Shown: positions 36,560-48,189, numbered from the stretch's first letter. The stretch is 64,000 nt of DNA from Torreya grandis (GCA_037957365.1 JARHVA010001173.1:3618501-3682500); one strand, 5' to 3'. Notes: generated by a model not told the origin, from the sequence alone. Made by a program: numbers and translations.

Positions 36560-37275
36560 AAATGATAGTTATAGCTCTTGAACTTGGCCTCTAGGTATTT
36601 GTAGTGATTGTATGGATGCAAATCTCTTGATATACTAAATTCCATCCCTAAATGGGAGAACTTGATACATTGTTGCAACATTTATGGGATTGCATGAATT
36701 TCATGTGACTAAGGTCTTCCTAAAAGCATATTATATTAAAAATTGAGGTCTAGCACATGGTAAAGTGTATCATGGGTCAAAGGCCCAAGGATAACTAGCA
36801 AATCAATGGTGAATTATGATTCTAATTCTTTATTATTGTAGGATTTGATGGTTATCATTTTTACTTAAAGATCTACCATCATGTACCTAAGAATCTTGAT
36901 GAGCTTTAGAGACACTATGTTTAGACTCGATCCATTATTTGTAAGTACATGTTTCACTTTGTTCCACTTTATGCAAACATTGATGTACAATGGATTATTA
37001 TGCAGTGGACCAAGGGATGACATATCAATTTATTTGAAAGTGACTTGTTGGGTTGGAGCTAGGTGTCCAACCAAAGCTTCAAATTTGTCAAGGCATATGT
37101 CATTTGAAATAGTGGATTGGCTAAGTAACTCATTTAAAATGTTTTTTTGGATTGTTGATGTATGAAATAAATCTAAAATGGATATTTTTATTGGCATCTT
37201 TTGTAATTTTTTCACAATGTCAAAATTCTATTCTTTATTAGTGTTAAATGGCTTATTCTGAGGTATAATGATTAG
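36560..37275 (-). pseudogene. G2 aspartic protease and N-terminal linker
   Basis: The frame upstream of reverse transcriptase (37215-37030 open, then stops) leads into GPLHNNPLYINVCIKW and KHVLTNNGSSLNIVSL (about 36960-36915), then NMLLGRP (about 36735-36712). This is the retropepsin of Tat elements, whose active site normally reads DGG or DSG. Here it is N-N-G, so the catalytic Asp is lost. The coding upstream is cut at 37276 by Copia C2 and continues after 44596. Confidence 0.75.
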
Positions 37276-38291
37276 TGTTGGAAATATTGTCATTGATTTC
37301 AAATATCTAGCATTATTAGTGATAAAGGCCCCATTACATGTAATGGTGTTTTTAATATTCATATCTTGGCTAATGTGTGTTAATATTTATTTAATATTAA
37401 TGAATATATTTTTGGTTGCATATAAGTCAAAAGAGGGCCCATAGAGAAGTCAAAGAGTCATGGGGTAAAAGATGAAAGAGGAATGGGACACACTTTATCA
37501 TGAAGAGTCATCTTGAGGAATACCAAGAGTCACCATGTGAATACAAAAGAGGTATGGTGCATTTTTTCATAAAGGGACACTTTGAGGAATATGAAAAGTC
37601 ACCAAGATAAAGACAAAAGAGGAAAGGATGCTTTTGCTTATGAAGGGTCACCATATGAATTTTCAAATGCAAGGATAAAAAGAGTCATACAAGTTTGGCA
37701 CAATTTTCCATGAGAATTGAAAGGTTAAAAATGGTGAATGCCAAAGGTCATTTGGAAAGCTATAAATAAAGGCTTGAGAAGCTATTTGTAATATGCAAGA
37801 GATTGCTTGGTTTGTATTTGTTTTTGAAAAGAAAAAATTAGGAGATATTGTAGAGTTATATCATTTTTTGAGTAAGCAACATTGAGAGATAGTTGTGTTT
37901 TATACATAAGAGGGGTTGGTGCCGCTATGGGTTGGTGCTCACAAATCTTTGCAAGGGATTGGTGCTCTTATGGGGTGGTGCTCACAAATAGTTTCCGTGT
38001 TGGTGCTCAGCAAAGGGGTTGGTGATCTTGAAATTTGGTGCTTGTGAACTTTATAATTTTATTTGGTTCTCATTCATATACTTGAGATTATTCTCTATGG
38101 TTTTTTGCACTTTGGGTTTTTACGTAAAAATATGGTGTCTCTCTCTCTCTTGTTTGGTGCATATTATTGTTTTACTTTTATTGCATATATTGAATGTGTG
38201 GTTAAGTGGTTAAAGAAAATGAATTTGATTAAGTAAAAGATATATAATATACTGACTCACCCCCCCCTCTCAGTATATTTCATGCTTAACA
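37276..38291 (+). repeat. C2 5' LTR
   Basis: It starts TGTTGG and ends GCTTAACA. It contains a TATA box at about 37761 (TATAAATA), a cluster of GGTTGGTGCTC-type repeats at about 37913-38045, and a 13-bp CT tract at 38138-38150. Confidence 0.95.
37761..37768 (+). promoter_or_regulatory. Probable TATA box of the C2 LTR
   Basis: TATAAATA occurs here and at about 44014 in the 3' LTR, in the usual place before the transcribed part. Use is not shown. Confidence 0.55.
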
Positions 38292-38308
38292 ATTGGTATT
38301 AGAGCAGG
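38292..38308 (+). promoter_or_regulatory. C2 primer-binding site
   Basis: ATTGGTATTAGAGCAGG follows the LTR directly and matches the initiator tRNA-Met site with one C-to-T change. Confidence 0.9.
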
Positions 38309-38355
38309 TTCCTTTGAAAAGGTTTTATTGCTTGAAGGTAGATCAAGAAAGCACA

Positions 38356-39900
38356 ATGGCTAGATCACATGAAGGTTTTTCTACAAATAAGGCAACTTTG
38401 TTTGATGGGACAAATTATGTTTTTTGGAGCATAAATATGAAGACTTATTTGATGGCCCTTAGATTCAACATATTGCAAGCAGGGGTAGAGGAATATCAAG
38501 AGCCACAAACACTTGTAACTACTCAATAGAAAAGAAGGAAAATGAAAATAATGATAAAACTTTAAATGATATTTTATGTGGTTTATGTGAATTGAAATTT
38601 GTTAAAGTTATGCAATGTAAATTTGCTCATGAAACTTGGGTAAAACTTGAAAATATTTATAAAGGTGATGAAAAGTTTTAGCAAGCTAAGCTTCAGACTT
38701 TTAGAAGATAGTTTGAGAGTTTGAAAATGGAAGAGGAAGAAAATATAACAAGTTATCTTTTATGGGTTGATCAAATAGTTAATCAGATTCAAGGTCTTGG
38801 ACAAAATTTAGAAGAATCAATTTCAGTTCAAAAAGTTTTGATATCTCTACCATTGAGATATGATGCAAAAGTTTCAACAATTGGAGAGATGAAGAATTTA
38901 GCCAAGCTAAAGATGGATGAGGTACATGGTATTCTTATAGCATATGAGATGCAAACCGAATAGAGAAACCCTCAAAGAGAGAAACTAATTTCAAGACATC
39001 AAAGAAAGAGAAGGCTAAAATTCAAGAATCAAGTGATAGTTCTAGCGATGATGAAGATGACAACAAAGCTCTATTCATTCGTAAGCCGAAAAAGGGCATA
39101 GGTAAATATCAAGGAAAACTACCTTTCAAATGTTTTAATTATGGAAAGATTGGACATTTTGTAGCTAAGTGCCTAGATAAGGGTAATGGTGATAATGAAG
39201 AAGGAAAGTCTACATACAAGAATAATTTCAAAGGAAAATTCAAGAAGGGATTTGAGAAGAAGAGTTTGTATTTTAAAGATCCTAGCTTAGTCGAAGATAG
39301 TGGAGTCAATGATTCAGAAGAAGAAGAGATTTTATTCATGGCCATACATAAAGATGCCTCTGAAATCAAAAGTATAGATGATCAAGAAGAAAAAAAAGAT
39401 AAATCCAAAGTAAATATGGAAGGAGAACTTCATTTGTGCCTTAGAAGAATTAAAAGGTATTAAAAATAAGAATCAACGATTAAAGCTCCAGATTGAGAAA
39501 AATGAAAAGGAGTCAAAGGAAATAATTGAAGATCTACAAGCACACTTTAAAGAAGCCAAGAATAATGAATCAGATCTAATGGCATAGTTGAAAATAATAA
39601 GTAAAGGATGTAAAAGGTATGTTATTGAAATTGCTTCTTTAAAAATAGATCTTGAGAAAACAAATAAAGTAATCAATGATGGAGCAACCAATGATTCAAA
39701 TTTTGAGAATAACACTAATATGTTGAATAAGATATTAGAAAATCAAAGATAGATGTTAGATAAGATAGGTATTAGATTTGAAAAAAAGAAAGAGGTCACT
39801 AGTTTCACAGAAAAAAGAAATAAAAAGGGAAGAAGTTAAGAATACAGAGGACATCTCTAACAAAGAAGGCTAGAGAGAACAGAGCTAAAAAAGGAAATTA
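38356..39900 (+). pseudogene. C2 Gag with degraded CCHC knuckle
   Basis: It starts MARSHEGFSTNK and reads LFDGTNYVFWSINMKTYL, the DUF4219/UBN2 start of Copia Gag. The middle (38721-38963) keeps YLLWVDQIVNQIQGLGQNLE and AKLKMDEVHGILIAYEM. At 39131-39172 the knuckle is CFNYGKIGHFVAKC, where the second Cys is Tyr. A long Lys/Glu-rich, coiled-coil-like segment follows (39470-39780). About ten stops and frame shifts are present. Confidence 0.8.
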
Positions 39901-40279
39901 GGTCAGAGATACAAAAATAAGTCATATTTTTATGGTTACTATTTTTATTTTAATGGATATGGTCATAAGAAAATAAAATGTCAAAAAAGGGCTAACAATT
40001 TCATAAATAAGGAGAAGGAAAGTCATACGGATTCAAGCAGAAGCCACAAATATTTTACTCCTCTATCAGGATTTAATGAAAAGGCCATAATATAATAAAA
40101 GTGTAAAAAATTTGAACACATAGCTTGGTACTATAGAAGTGTGTTTGATTCAGTCAAGAAGGACCAAAGTTTCAAGGCTCCATTCATCAAGAAGAAAGTT
40201 TAGACATGTTCATGGTAGAACAAATAACTTGAAAAATCTATGTTGGTATAGATAGCTTTACATGCAAGAAATGAAGATA

Positions 40280-40560
40280 AGCCATAGTTCATTGATAGTG
40301 GATGTTCAAGGCACATGATAGGAGATAAAATCAAGTTCATAACCTTGAATAAAATCAATGGTGGCACAGTGAAATTTGGAGATAATACTACTGCCAGAAT
40401 TATTGTTAAAGGTACACTAAGTTTGGATAATGGTAGAACTAAAATTGAAAATGTTTTTTATGTAGAATGTCTTAAGCATAATATTTTGAGTGTAAGTCAA
40501 ATGTGTGATCAGGGGCACACACTAAAGTTTTATGTAGAAGGTTTTTAAATTAATAGAAAA
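40280..40560 (+). pseudogene. C2 aspartic protease
   Basis: The protease reads FIDSGCSRHMIGDK with the catalytic D-S-G intact at 40294-40302, then VKFGDNTTARIIVKGTL, VFYVECLKHNILSVSQMCDQG. It is open for 77 codons from 40315 and only the preceding Trp region has a stop. It cleaves the polyprotein in intact relatives. Confidence 0.85.
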
Positions 40561-41655
40561 TATTTAGATGTGTTGGTTGTAGATGCTTAGAGAATAGGCA
40601 ATAATTTGTATATGTTATCAGACATCAAAAGTCAAAAATATTGTTTGAGTCAGATTGAAGAAAGTTGGATATAGAACAGGAGAATGGGGCACATAAATTT
40701 TGAGAATCTTGTCAACATCATCAAGAAGCAAGTAGACAAAAATATTTCAAAGATTATAAAGCCATCTGACATGCTTTGTGAACCTTGTCAACATGAGAAG
40801 TAGGCCAGAAGTTGGATCAAAATAAAAGAGTACTTGACCACTCAGATGTTAGAGCTTGTTCACACTAATCTATGTGGACCTATAAAAAATCAAAGTAATC
40901 AAGGTGAGAAATATTTCATGTTGCTTATTAATGATTTTTCATGCATGACTTGGGTAATGTTTTTAAAGAAAAATTCATAAGATTTCAGACATTTCAAAGT
41001 ATTCAAAACATTAGTTGAGAATGAAACCAATTTGAATATTAAGTGTCTAAGATTAGATCAAGAAGGAAAATTCATGTCAGATTAATTTATTGAGTTTTGT
41101 GAAGACTATGGAATAAAGAGACATTATTTAGCAGACAGAACTCCATAACAAAATGGAGTAGTTGAGTGGAGAAATAGAATAGTTTAGAAGATGGTGAGGA
41201 CAATGCTAAATGAATAAAAGATAATAGATAAATATTGGAGAGGTAGTTTTTATAGTAGTACATATTCAAAATAGATTATTATTGAGAGTCAATAGTGATA
41301 AGACTCTTTATGAGCTATGGAAAGACAAACCAACAATAGTTGATTATTTTAGAGTTTTCGATAGTAGATGCTTCATAAAGAGAACTGACAAAAAACTTGG
41401 GAAGTTTGAATCTAGAGAAAATGAAGGTATATTTAATGGTTATTATTGTAAAATTAAAGATTATAAATGTTATAAAAAAAGAACCAAGAAAATTGTTGAA
41501 AGTGTAAGTGTCAGGATAGAAGAAGATGGAACACAAAGAATTAGTTATCTAGTAGACATTCCTAAAATCATTGAAGAGGAAGAATTTGAAGAAACAGATG
41601 AAGATGAGAAGAAAGAGAAAAAGGACACCAAAACTTTTTCCAAATATGTTTAGAT
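40561..41655 (+). pseudogene. C2 integrase
   Basis: The GAG_pre-integrase part gives RMGHINFENLVNI and CEPCQHEK (zinc ligands H and C-C). The core has VHTNLCGPI, where the first Asp is Asn (40867-40869), then LRLDQEGKF with the second Asp, and QNGVVEWRNR with the Glu. The C-terminal part 41282-41653 is open for 123 codons (TLYELWKDKPTIVDYFRVFD, an acidic tail EEEFEETDEDEK). Stops interrupt the core. Confidence 0.85.
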
Positions 41656-41839
41656 AAATCATAATTAAAGTGACATCACTAGGGACATAAATGAAGGAAT
41701 CTGTACTAGAAGAATGATGGTCAGTGAATCTAAGCAAGTTAATTTATCTTTGTTATCCAAAATTTAGCCTAGAACTTTTTCAAAAGCTAGACATGATAAG
41801 CATTGGGTTAAGCTATGAATGAAGATTTAAATTAGATAG

Positions 41840-42590
41840 AAAATAATGATACTTGAGAATTAATTCCTAGAATAAAAGATCACAATGTGACAAGAATAAA
41901 ATGGGTTTATAGAAATAAGTTGAATGAAAATGGAGAAGTGGCCAAAAATAAAGCAAGATTAGTATGTAAAGGATATGCTCAGATTGAGGGAATAGATTTT
42001 GAAGAAAATTTTGCACCAATGACAAGGTTAGAGGCTATTAGATTTTTCTTGCATATGTAGTGTTTAAAAATTTCAAAGTATTTTAGATGGATGTCAAATC
42101 TGCCTTCTTGAATTAGAATCTAGAAGAAGAGATCTACATTGAGTAGCCCAAGGGATTTATTCTCTTAAATATTAGTAGCCATGTATGAAAATTTAAGAAA
42201 GCATTATATGGATTAAAACAAGCTTCTAGATCTTGGTATGCAAGACTTGATAAGTACCTACAGGATCAAAGTTTCAAGAGGAGATTTACTGACAGTAATC
42301 TCTACATCAAAACAAAAGGTGAGCATCAATTGATTGTTGTGGTATATGTTGATGACATCATTTTTGGAGGAAACATTGAAAAGATGACAAAAGAATTTTC
42401 TAATAATATGTAAAATTTTTTTGAGATGTCTATGCTTGGAGAATTATCATTTTTCGTAGGTTTACAAATATTTTAGTTAGATAAAGGAATTTTCATATCT
42501 CAAAGTAAATATGCCAAAGAAATGTTGAATAAATTTGGTTTTGAGGATTGTAACTAGTTGGCACACTAATGTGTACATAAAATAAGGTGA
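41840..42590 (+). pseudogene. C2 reverse transcriptase
   Basis: It starts [20 protein letters not shown] and has [31 protein letters not shown] (41890-42040), then after frame shifts the catalytic YVDD at 42345-42356 (VYVDDIIFG), which is intact. The pocket between is broken by several shifts. These blocks are diagnostic for Copia. Confidence 0.85.
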
Positions 42591-42639
42591 GAAAGGATGA
42601 ATATTGCCCTATTGAAAATCAATCTTTGTATAGATATAA

Positions 42640-43310
42640 GATTGGTAGTCTTTTATATTTGACAACATCAAGGCCAGACATCTGGCATATAGTAGGTATG
42701 GTTGCAAGATATCAGTCATCTCCAAAAGATAGTCATGTTTAGTTGGTGAAGATAATATTCAGATATATCAAGGGGACATTGGATTATGAATTGTGGTATC
42801 CCATAGGTAGAAATTTGACTTTGATTGCTTATACAGATTCAAATTAGGTAGGGTACTTGGATGATAAAAAGAGTACAAGTGGAGGAGATTTATTCCTTAG
42901 TGATAGCTTAGTATCATGGCTAAGAAAAAAGTTGAATTTAGTATCACTTTCTATAGTTAAACTAGAATATATTGTAGTGGTATTGTGTTATACTTAAGTG
43001 CTTTAGATGAAGCAAAATTTGGAAGATATCAAGGTAAAATATGATGAATATATTTCTATTTTTTGTGATAACACAAGTGCTATTAATATTTTGAAGAATC
43101 CAGTAATGGATTCAAGAACAATATAAATTCCCATTAGATATTATTTTTTGAGAGATTAGGTTGTAGATAAATAGGTTAAGATGGAGTATATCAATACTAC
43201 AAAGAATATTGTAGATATTTTTACAAAGGAACTAACCAAAGACACATTTGAGTATCTACGAGAGAAGTTGGGAGTAATTTCTTTTACTTTTTACTATTGA
43301 GGTTCAACAT
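42640..43310 (+). pseudogene. C2 RNase H
   Basis: Motifs in order are AYTDSN (Asp kept), GYLDDKKSTSGG (42845-42885), SLVSWLRKKLNLVSLS, LEYIVVVLCYT, ISIFCDNTSAINILKNPVM and IVDIFTKEL. This is the Copia RNase H with Glu/Asp pattern mostly kept but stops at former Trp/Gln positions. The coding region ends near 43300, before the purine tract. Confidence 0.8.
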
Positions 43311-43529
43311 CAATTGAGGAGGATCTAAGTGTTAGCTCCATGTAGGCCCTTTGCCATTGATGTCAAAGGGGGAGAATAATAGGTATAAATGTAGAAAAAG
43401 GTACAAGGAATAGGTATAGGTTACTATAATAAGGGAGAGTTACTATATGTTTTTTAGATGGTAGTATGTGCAGGTTTCAAGATGTGGTAGTTTCAGGTTG
43501 AGGTTGCCATCAATGAAAAAGGGGGAGTT

Positions 43530-44386
43530 TGTTGGAAATATTGTCATTTATGTCAAAGATATAAAATTATTGGTGATAAAGGCCCCATTGCATTTAATGG
43601 TGTTTTCAATATTCATATCTTGGCTAATGTGTGTTAATATTTATTTGTATTAATGAATATAATTTTGTTTGCATATAAGTCAAAAGAGGGCCCATGGAGA
43701 AGTCAAAGAGTCATGGGATAAAATATGAAAGAGGAATGAGATGTATTTTCTCATGAAGAGTCATCTTGAGGAATTCCAAGAGTCACCATGTGAAGACAAA
43801 AGAGGTATGGTGCATTTTTCCATAAAGGGACACTTTGAGGAATACAAAAAGTCACCAAGATAAAGACAAAAGAGAAAAGTATGATTTTGCTTATGAAGGG
43901 TCACCATATGACTTTTCAAATGCAAGGATACGAAGAGTCATGCAAGTTTGGCACCATTTTCCATGAGGATTGAAATGTCACAAAGGGTGAATTCTAAAGG
44001 TCATTTGGAAAGCTATAAATAAAGGCTTGAGAAGCTATTTGTAATATGCAAGAGATTGCATGGTTTGTATTTTTTTTTGAAAAGAGAAAAGTAGGAGATA
44101 TTGTAGAGTTCTATCATTTATTGAGTAAGAAAGTTTGAGAGATAGTTGTGTTTTATACACAAGAGGGGTTGGTGCCCCTTTGGGTTGGTGCTCACAAATC
44201 TTTGCAAGGGGTTGGTGCTCTTATGGGGTGGTGCTCACAAATAGTTTCTATGTTGGTGCTCAACAAAGGTGTTGGTGCTCTTGCAATTTGGTGCTTGTGA
44301 ACTTTTTAATTTGAGTTGGTTCTCATTCATATACTTGAGATTATTTTCTATGGTTTTTTCCACTTTGAGATTTTATGTAAAAATAT

Positions 44387-44457
<71 letters not shown>

Positions 44458-44591
44458 TGGTGCATATTATTGCTTTAGTTTTATTGCATATCTTAAATGT
44501 GTGGTTAAGTGGTTAAATAAAAGGAATTTGATTAAGTAAAAGATATATAATATATTGATTCACCCCCTATTAGTATATTTCATGCTTAATA
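43530..44591 (+). repeat. C2 3' LTR with expanded CT microsatellite
   Basis: This copy of 37276-38291 has the CT tract enlarged to 67 bp (44388-44454) against 13 bp in the 5' LTR. It keeps the TATAAATA box near 44014 and the GGTTGGTGCTC cluster at about 44165-44295. It ends GCTTAATA next to ATTAG. Confidence 0.95.
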
Positions 44592-44596
44592 ATTAG

Positions 44597-45287
44597 TTGG
44601 GTGATGGGTGAAGTGGCAGATGGTTGTGGGCTTAGAATGGTAATCTTTGACCTTCAAGTTGTGATTGCATAATAAAAATTAGATACATGACCATGATTGT
44701 TAACAAATGATGGGGATGGTGGGGGACCAGATAGGATAAGTCTCAATTGTTGGTGTACTTATGCATGGTCATGAGGCAATGATGAGTTATCGGTATAGAG
44801 TCTAAAATTAGTAATCCCTGCTTATTGGTATGCATTTATACAATCCTAAGTTAAGGAAGGATTATCAATGTGAGTTAGTAGATTGGAATTATTTATCAAA
44901 GGTCTTGATTGATTAGTATTTGTCTCAGATTGACAGAGATGGTGTTAACACGACCCTCCTACAATATGACCTACAACCCTATTATAATCATGTGCAACTA
45001 CATGGTAGGTCTGTTGGTTGTTGCCATTCGAACCTTGGTTCTATTCATTATTAAAATGATATTGGTTTTATTATTAGTGATTTTGTTGGTTTTATTGATT
45101 TGGTTGATTTGGCCATGGTTGTTGATACTATTGTTGTTAATGTTACACTTGTTTCCAAAATCAGCTACACTCATTTTTGGAACAACCCCTACAAAACTTA
45201 TCCATTTCATGTTTTTCACTCTAAGTTCATCTTTCAAGGCAAGTTTTTCTTGATCTCATGTTTGGTTAACTAGCATCATTAAAATTT
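44597..45287 (-). pseudogene. G2 gag-to-protease linker coding
   Basis: The minus strand continues G2 after the Copia. An open piece (45237-44998) starts with a charged helix (KDELRVKNMKWISF) and changes to an Asn/Gln-rich run (CNINNNSINNHGQINQINKT). Then a Pro/Thr-rich stretch (about 44790-44600) leads up to the C2 duplication. Such variable linkers lie between Gag and protease in Tat elements. The upstream side is cut by U1. Confidence 0.55.
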
Positions 45288-45446
45288 TGTGACATTCCCT
45301 TGTTATGATTTCTTATAAAATGTGAAAATTGTTATGATTTTGATGCGATCAGATGACAAAATTTTTGTTTATTTTGAGAGGTATTTTCTTGAGTTCACAT
45401 GTAAGGGTGGAAAATTTTGTTGACACTACATATGGTTTCAAGTTTC

Positions 45447-46387
45447 CATGTAAAGGTAGTGATTTTTACTGCCCTTGCATCCTTCATATAGGAGTGGTGA
45501 AAATTTCCACCCTTGCATTTTTCATTCATTTCATGTAGGAGTAGCAATTTTTACCGCCCCTGCATCCCTCTTCTAACCTCACATGCAGAGGCAAATTTTT
45601 TTGCCTCCCCTACATGATCTTGGTTTTCATGTGTGACATTTATGGCCATGCGTGCTGAGTAGTTGGGGTCATTTTCCCCCCTTTTAACCCCTTTTTCACC
45701 TCTTTTTATTTCATTCCATTTTGTTTTCTCCTCCTCCCTACTTCTAGGCAATCGTGTGAGCAAGTGGAATCATGTTCTCATATTCAAGTGTTGTATCATG
45801 ATTTTATAGGTAGGGTTTTGCATTTTTTCTCTTCTTGTTTTAGTTTTTGTTTAGTTTTTTTTTTCTTTTATTCATGTTGTCTTTCCTTTTTTTCCCTTCT
45901 AGTCTAGGTTTTATTTTTTATGTTCCCCTTCCTCCATTTTTTTCCCCTCGACGAGGAAATCTAAGTAAAAAACCTTCTTTCCCTTCTTCTTACCCATCGA
46001 CCACTCTAGCTAGTGTAATAGTGGCAAAAATCACTACCCCTACACAATCTACCTCTTACCATGTAAAAGCAGTGATTTTTGCTACCATTACAACCTTTCA
46101 TCCCTCCCCATGAGATGGCAGTGAAAATTTCTACCCTCACACAGTTCTCCCATTTTCATGTATCGATGGCAAAAATTTCCACCCTTACACGATGTCCCTT
46201 TCCTTGTGCATAAGAGGTAAAATTCACCACCGATGTACAAACTTGTGACCTCATAATGTGCATAGGTGAAATAATTGCCTTTGATGCACATCTATCCTTA
46301 CCAATGTGCACAAGTGGTAATTTTCACCACCTATGCACATGACCTTCTTCCACATGCAAGAGCGGCAATTTTTGCCACCCTTGCATG
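45447..46387. repeat. Array of about twelve 34-bp imperfect palindromes
   Basis: Units lie at 45447-45480, 45485-45518, 45532-45565, 45582-45616, 46013-46045, 46060-46091, 46109-46141, 46157-46191, 46206-46238, 46257-46290, 46306-46340 and 46353-46387. Each has outer arms like CATGYA/TGCATG, inner arms like GGCAA/TTGCC or GGTAGT/ACTGCC, and an AATTTT-type centre, so each can fold into a hairpin. For example, the last unit pairs CATGCAAG with CTTGCATG and GGCAA with TTGCC. Sequence varies but pairing is often kept. A 400-bp gap (45617-46012) separates two clusters. Confidence 0.85.
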
Positions 46388-46631
46388 TTTTCTCTCCAAA
46401 ACCTAACTCTGGAAATTTTTATTTTTCTCATTTTTTTGAGCTCGCTTCCCTTTCACTTATCGATCTACTCATGTATTAGTCCTTTCAAGTGCATTCCCAT
46501 GATTGTGATCATCCAACGTGTAATTTTCCTAGATTTCCAATAATTCCCCTAATTGTGTGATCATGATTCTTATTTCAGTTTCTCTTCAAGATCCTTCTTC
46601 ATCAATATACTTTTGACAAAGGCTCATCCTA

Positions 46632-47280
46632 ATGATTGAGGTTTCTCCAAAGAAGTTGAAGATAATGAAGTACCAGTATCAAGGTGTTTTTCCAGTCACC
46701 TCAATTGCTTTTAATTTTAAAGACATTAGGGATATAGAGATCAGGCACGTAAATATGGCTAAGTTCATAGAAAGAACTAAAATAAGTAACCCTAGCTCTG
46801 AAATGAATAGGATAATTGAGAGAAATATTCATCTAGTCTCCTCTTTTCCTGTGGTGGCTCATCACACAGAGTTTGTTCTCCAGTGCGCTCAATTCTACAA
46901 CAAAGATACTAGGGCTGTGGTAGATGTTAGTGGTAACATAGTAATTAGACTAGACCCTGAGTTTATTGACAAAGTGTTCATGTGCCCTCCCACTATTGAT
47001 GTGTTGAAGCTTGACTTCATTGAAGCACAAAAGGAATATGATAAAGATCCTGAGAAAGCAAAGAAAGTGATTAATAATAAATGGCTCAAAACTCCCTGAG
47101 TGAACTTGTCCAGATGACCATGAAACTTTCCAAGGAGAGATTTTACAGAAGAGGTCTGCAACTTAATTACTCTTCTCAATAGAGTATAAGGTTTACCTTC
47201 TTCCTCTCAGTTTAACGAATGGATGTATCTCTTCATTAAGATAATTCTCCAAGGCAAATAAGTCATTTTCTGGGGAGACC
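46632..47280 (+). pseudogene. U1 unknown ORF, N-terminal part
   Basis: The frame opens at 46632 and is unbroken for 155 codons, then continues through stops to the C3 insertion. It is well composed and charged (RHVNMAKFIERTKISNPSSE, VLQCAQFYNKDTRAV, IRLDPEFIDKVFMCPP, EAQKEYDKDPEKAKKVINNK), then after stops WP/NFPRRDF, LITLLNRV and FNEWMYLFIKIILQG. No enzyme motif is seen. I think it belongs to a family of long, repeat-borne plant proteins of unknown role. The LINE 3' ORF at 6014-4960 has a similar order of blocks. It could be a structural protein of an unrecognised retroelement. Confidence 0.55.
47224..47279. repeat. 56-bp duplication, left copy
   Basis: It starts TGTATCTCTTC and ends GGGGAGAC, and is repeated at 49973-50028 with two C/T differences. 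It is U1 coding sequence (MYLFIKIILQG block). The right copy continues the U1 frame, so the two flank the C3 insertion as an unusually long target duplication. Confidence 0.9.
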
Positions 47281-47296
47281 AAGTGGTATCAAAGCC
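47281..47296 (+). promoter_or_regulatory. C3 primer-binding site at the 5' junction
   Basis: AAGTGGTATCAAAGCC corresponds to the C1 site at 10373. Here it directly abuts the host-side duplication. Confidence 0.85.
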
Positions 47297-47469
47297 TGGT
47301 TCGGAGTAGGTTAGTGTTTGTTGATTACAGGTCACTCACAAGGGTTTTTATTTGAGTGGGAGTAAAGCAATGGCAGAAGAAAGTAAGCTAAGAATGGAGA
47401 AATTCAATAGAAAGAATTATCAATTACTATATTGTGGAAAGAAAGGGCAGGTAAAAAAAGATTTATGTT

Positions 47470-48042
47470 TTGGTAGAAGATCAGCATGAAGGAAATAAAG
47501 AAGCAAATGATGCAGGTATTGTTACACAAGATGCTCTTATATGTTCCTTGGATAAATTAGAATCTTGGGTTTTAGATTCTGTTTCCTCTTTCCATGCAAC
47601 CCCAAATAGATTATTTTTCCATGATTATGTCCATGGAGACTTTGGAAAGATTTATTTAGGGGTTGGTGAGCCTTGTCAAATTGTTGGCAAAGGAAAAGTG
47701 CAACTGAAATTGCAGACGAGCAACACATGGGTGTTGAAGGATGTCATGCATGTCCCAGTCTTGAAGAGGAGTCTAATTTCTATAGAAAAGTTGGGTGATG
47801 AGGGTTGTACAATAACTCTCATAGTGGAATCTTGGAAAGTTTCCAAGGGTGCACTTGTATTAGCATGTGGTAAGAAAGTAGGTACTCTTTATCTATCTAC
47901 TTATATTACTAATTCTCTTTCTATTTTATCTACTTCAGATGTAGATGCAAGGATGTGGCTCTGTAGGCTTGGTCACATGAGTGAGAATGGAATGAATGTT
48001 CTTAAGAGGAAGTCTGATGTCTTTGACAAACTTAAGAACTAA
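47470..48042 (+). pseudogene. C3 protease and GAG_pre-integrase
   Basis: A 190-residue open frame, better kept than its C1 counterpart. Residues about 33-60 read WVLDSVSSFHATPNRLFFH, where the Copia D-S-G has become D-S-V. Then come GDFGKIYLGVGEPCQIVGKG, VLKDVMHVPVLKRSLIS and a GAG_pre-integrase end MWLCRLGHMSENGMNVLKRK (His kept) and SDVFDKLKN. It stops at 48042 (TAA at a former Trp or Gln). Integrase is lacking downstream, as in C1. Confidence 0.8.
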
Positions 48043-48189
48043 AAAGCCTTAGTTTTCATGGAGAAAATGATGGACAGAGATCAGTGCAAGAGGTTGGATA
48101 ATTCTAAGCAGGGCAGTGTTGATTTGGACAAGGTTATGATCCAAAATGAGCTCACGAGTAAAAGTCATCACTCATAGGAAAACATAATT

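Larger units (their letters stand above)
37276..44591 (+). mobile_element. Copia element C2, complete but decayed
   Basis: This 7316-bp element has a perfect target duplication ATTAG (37271-37275 and 44592-44596). The 5' LTR is 1016 bp and the 3' LTR is 1062 bp, both starting TGTTGGAAATATTG. A PBS ATTGGTATTAGAGCAGG follows at 38292, and a purine tract AAAAAGGGGGAGTT ends at 43529. The internal order gag, protease, integrase, reverse transcriptase, RNase H is Copia. It was inserted between the protease and gag coding of G2. Frames carry many stops. Confidence 0.95.

Noticed and set aside
44269..44516. Frames with long Ser-Leu repeats
   Set aside because: They are produced by the CT microsatellite in the C2 3' LTR and have no coding support.
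45847..46291. Possible CRISPR-like or protein-coding repeat region
   Set aside because: The repeated units are palindromes of variable sequence without constant spacers, in a plant transposon context. The frames over them are incidental.
46895..47179. Minus-strand 94-codon frame
   Set aside because: Shadow of the U1 ORF on the plus strand, whose composition and continuity are much better.
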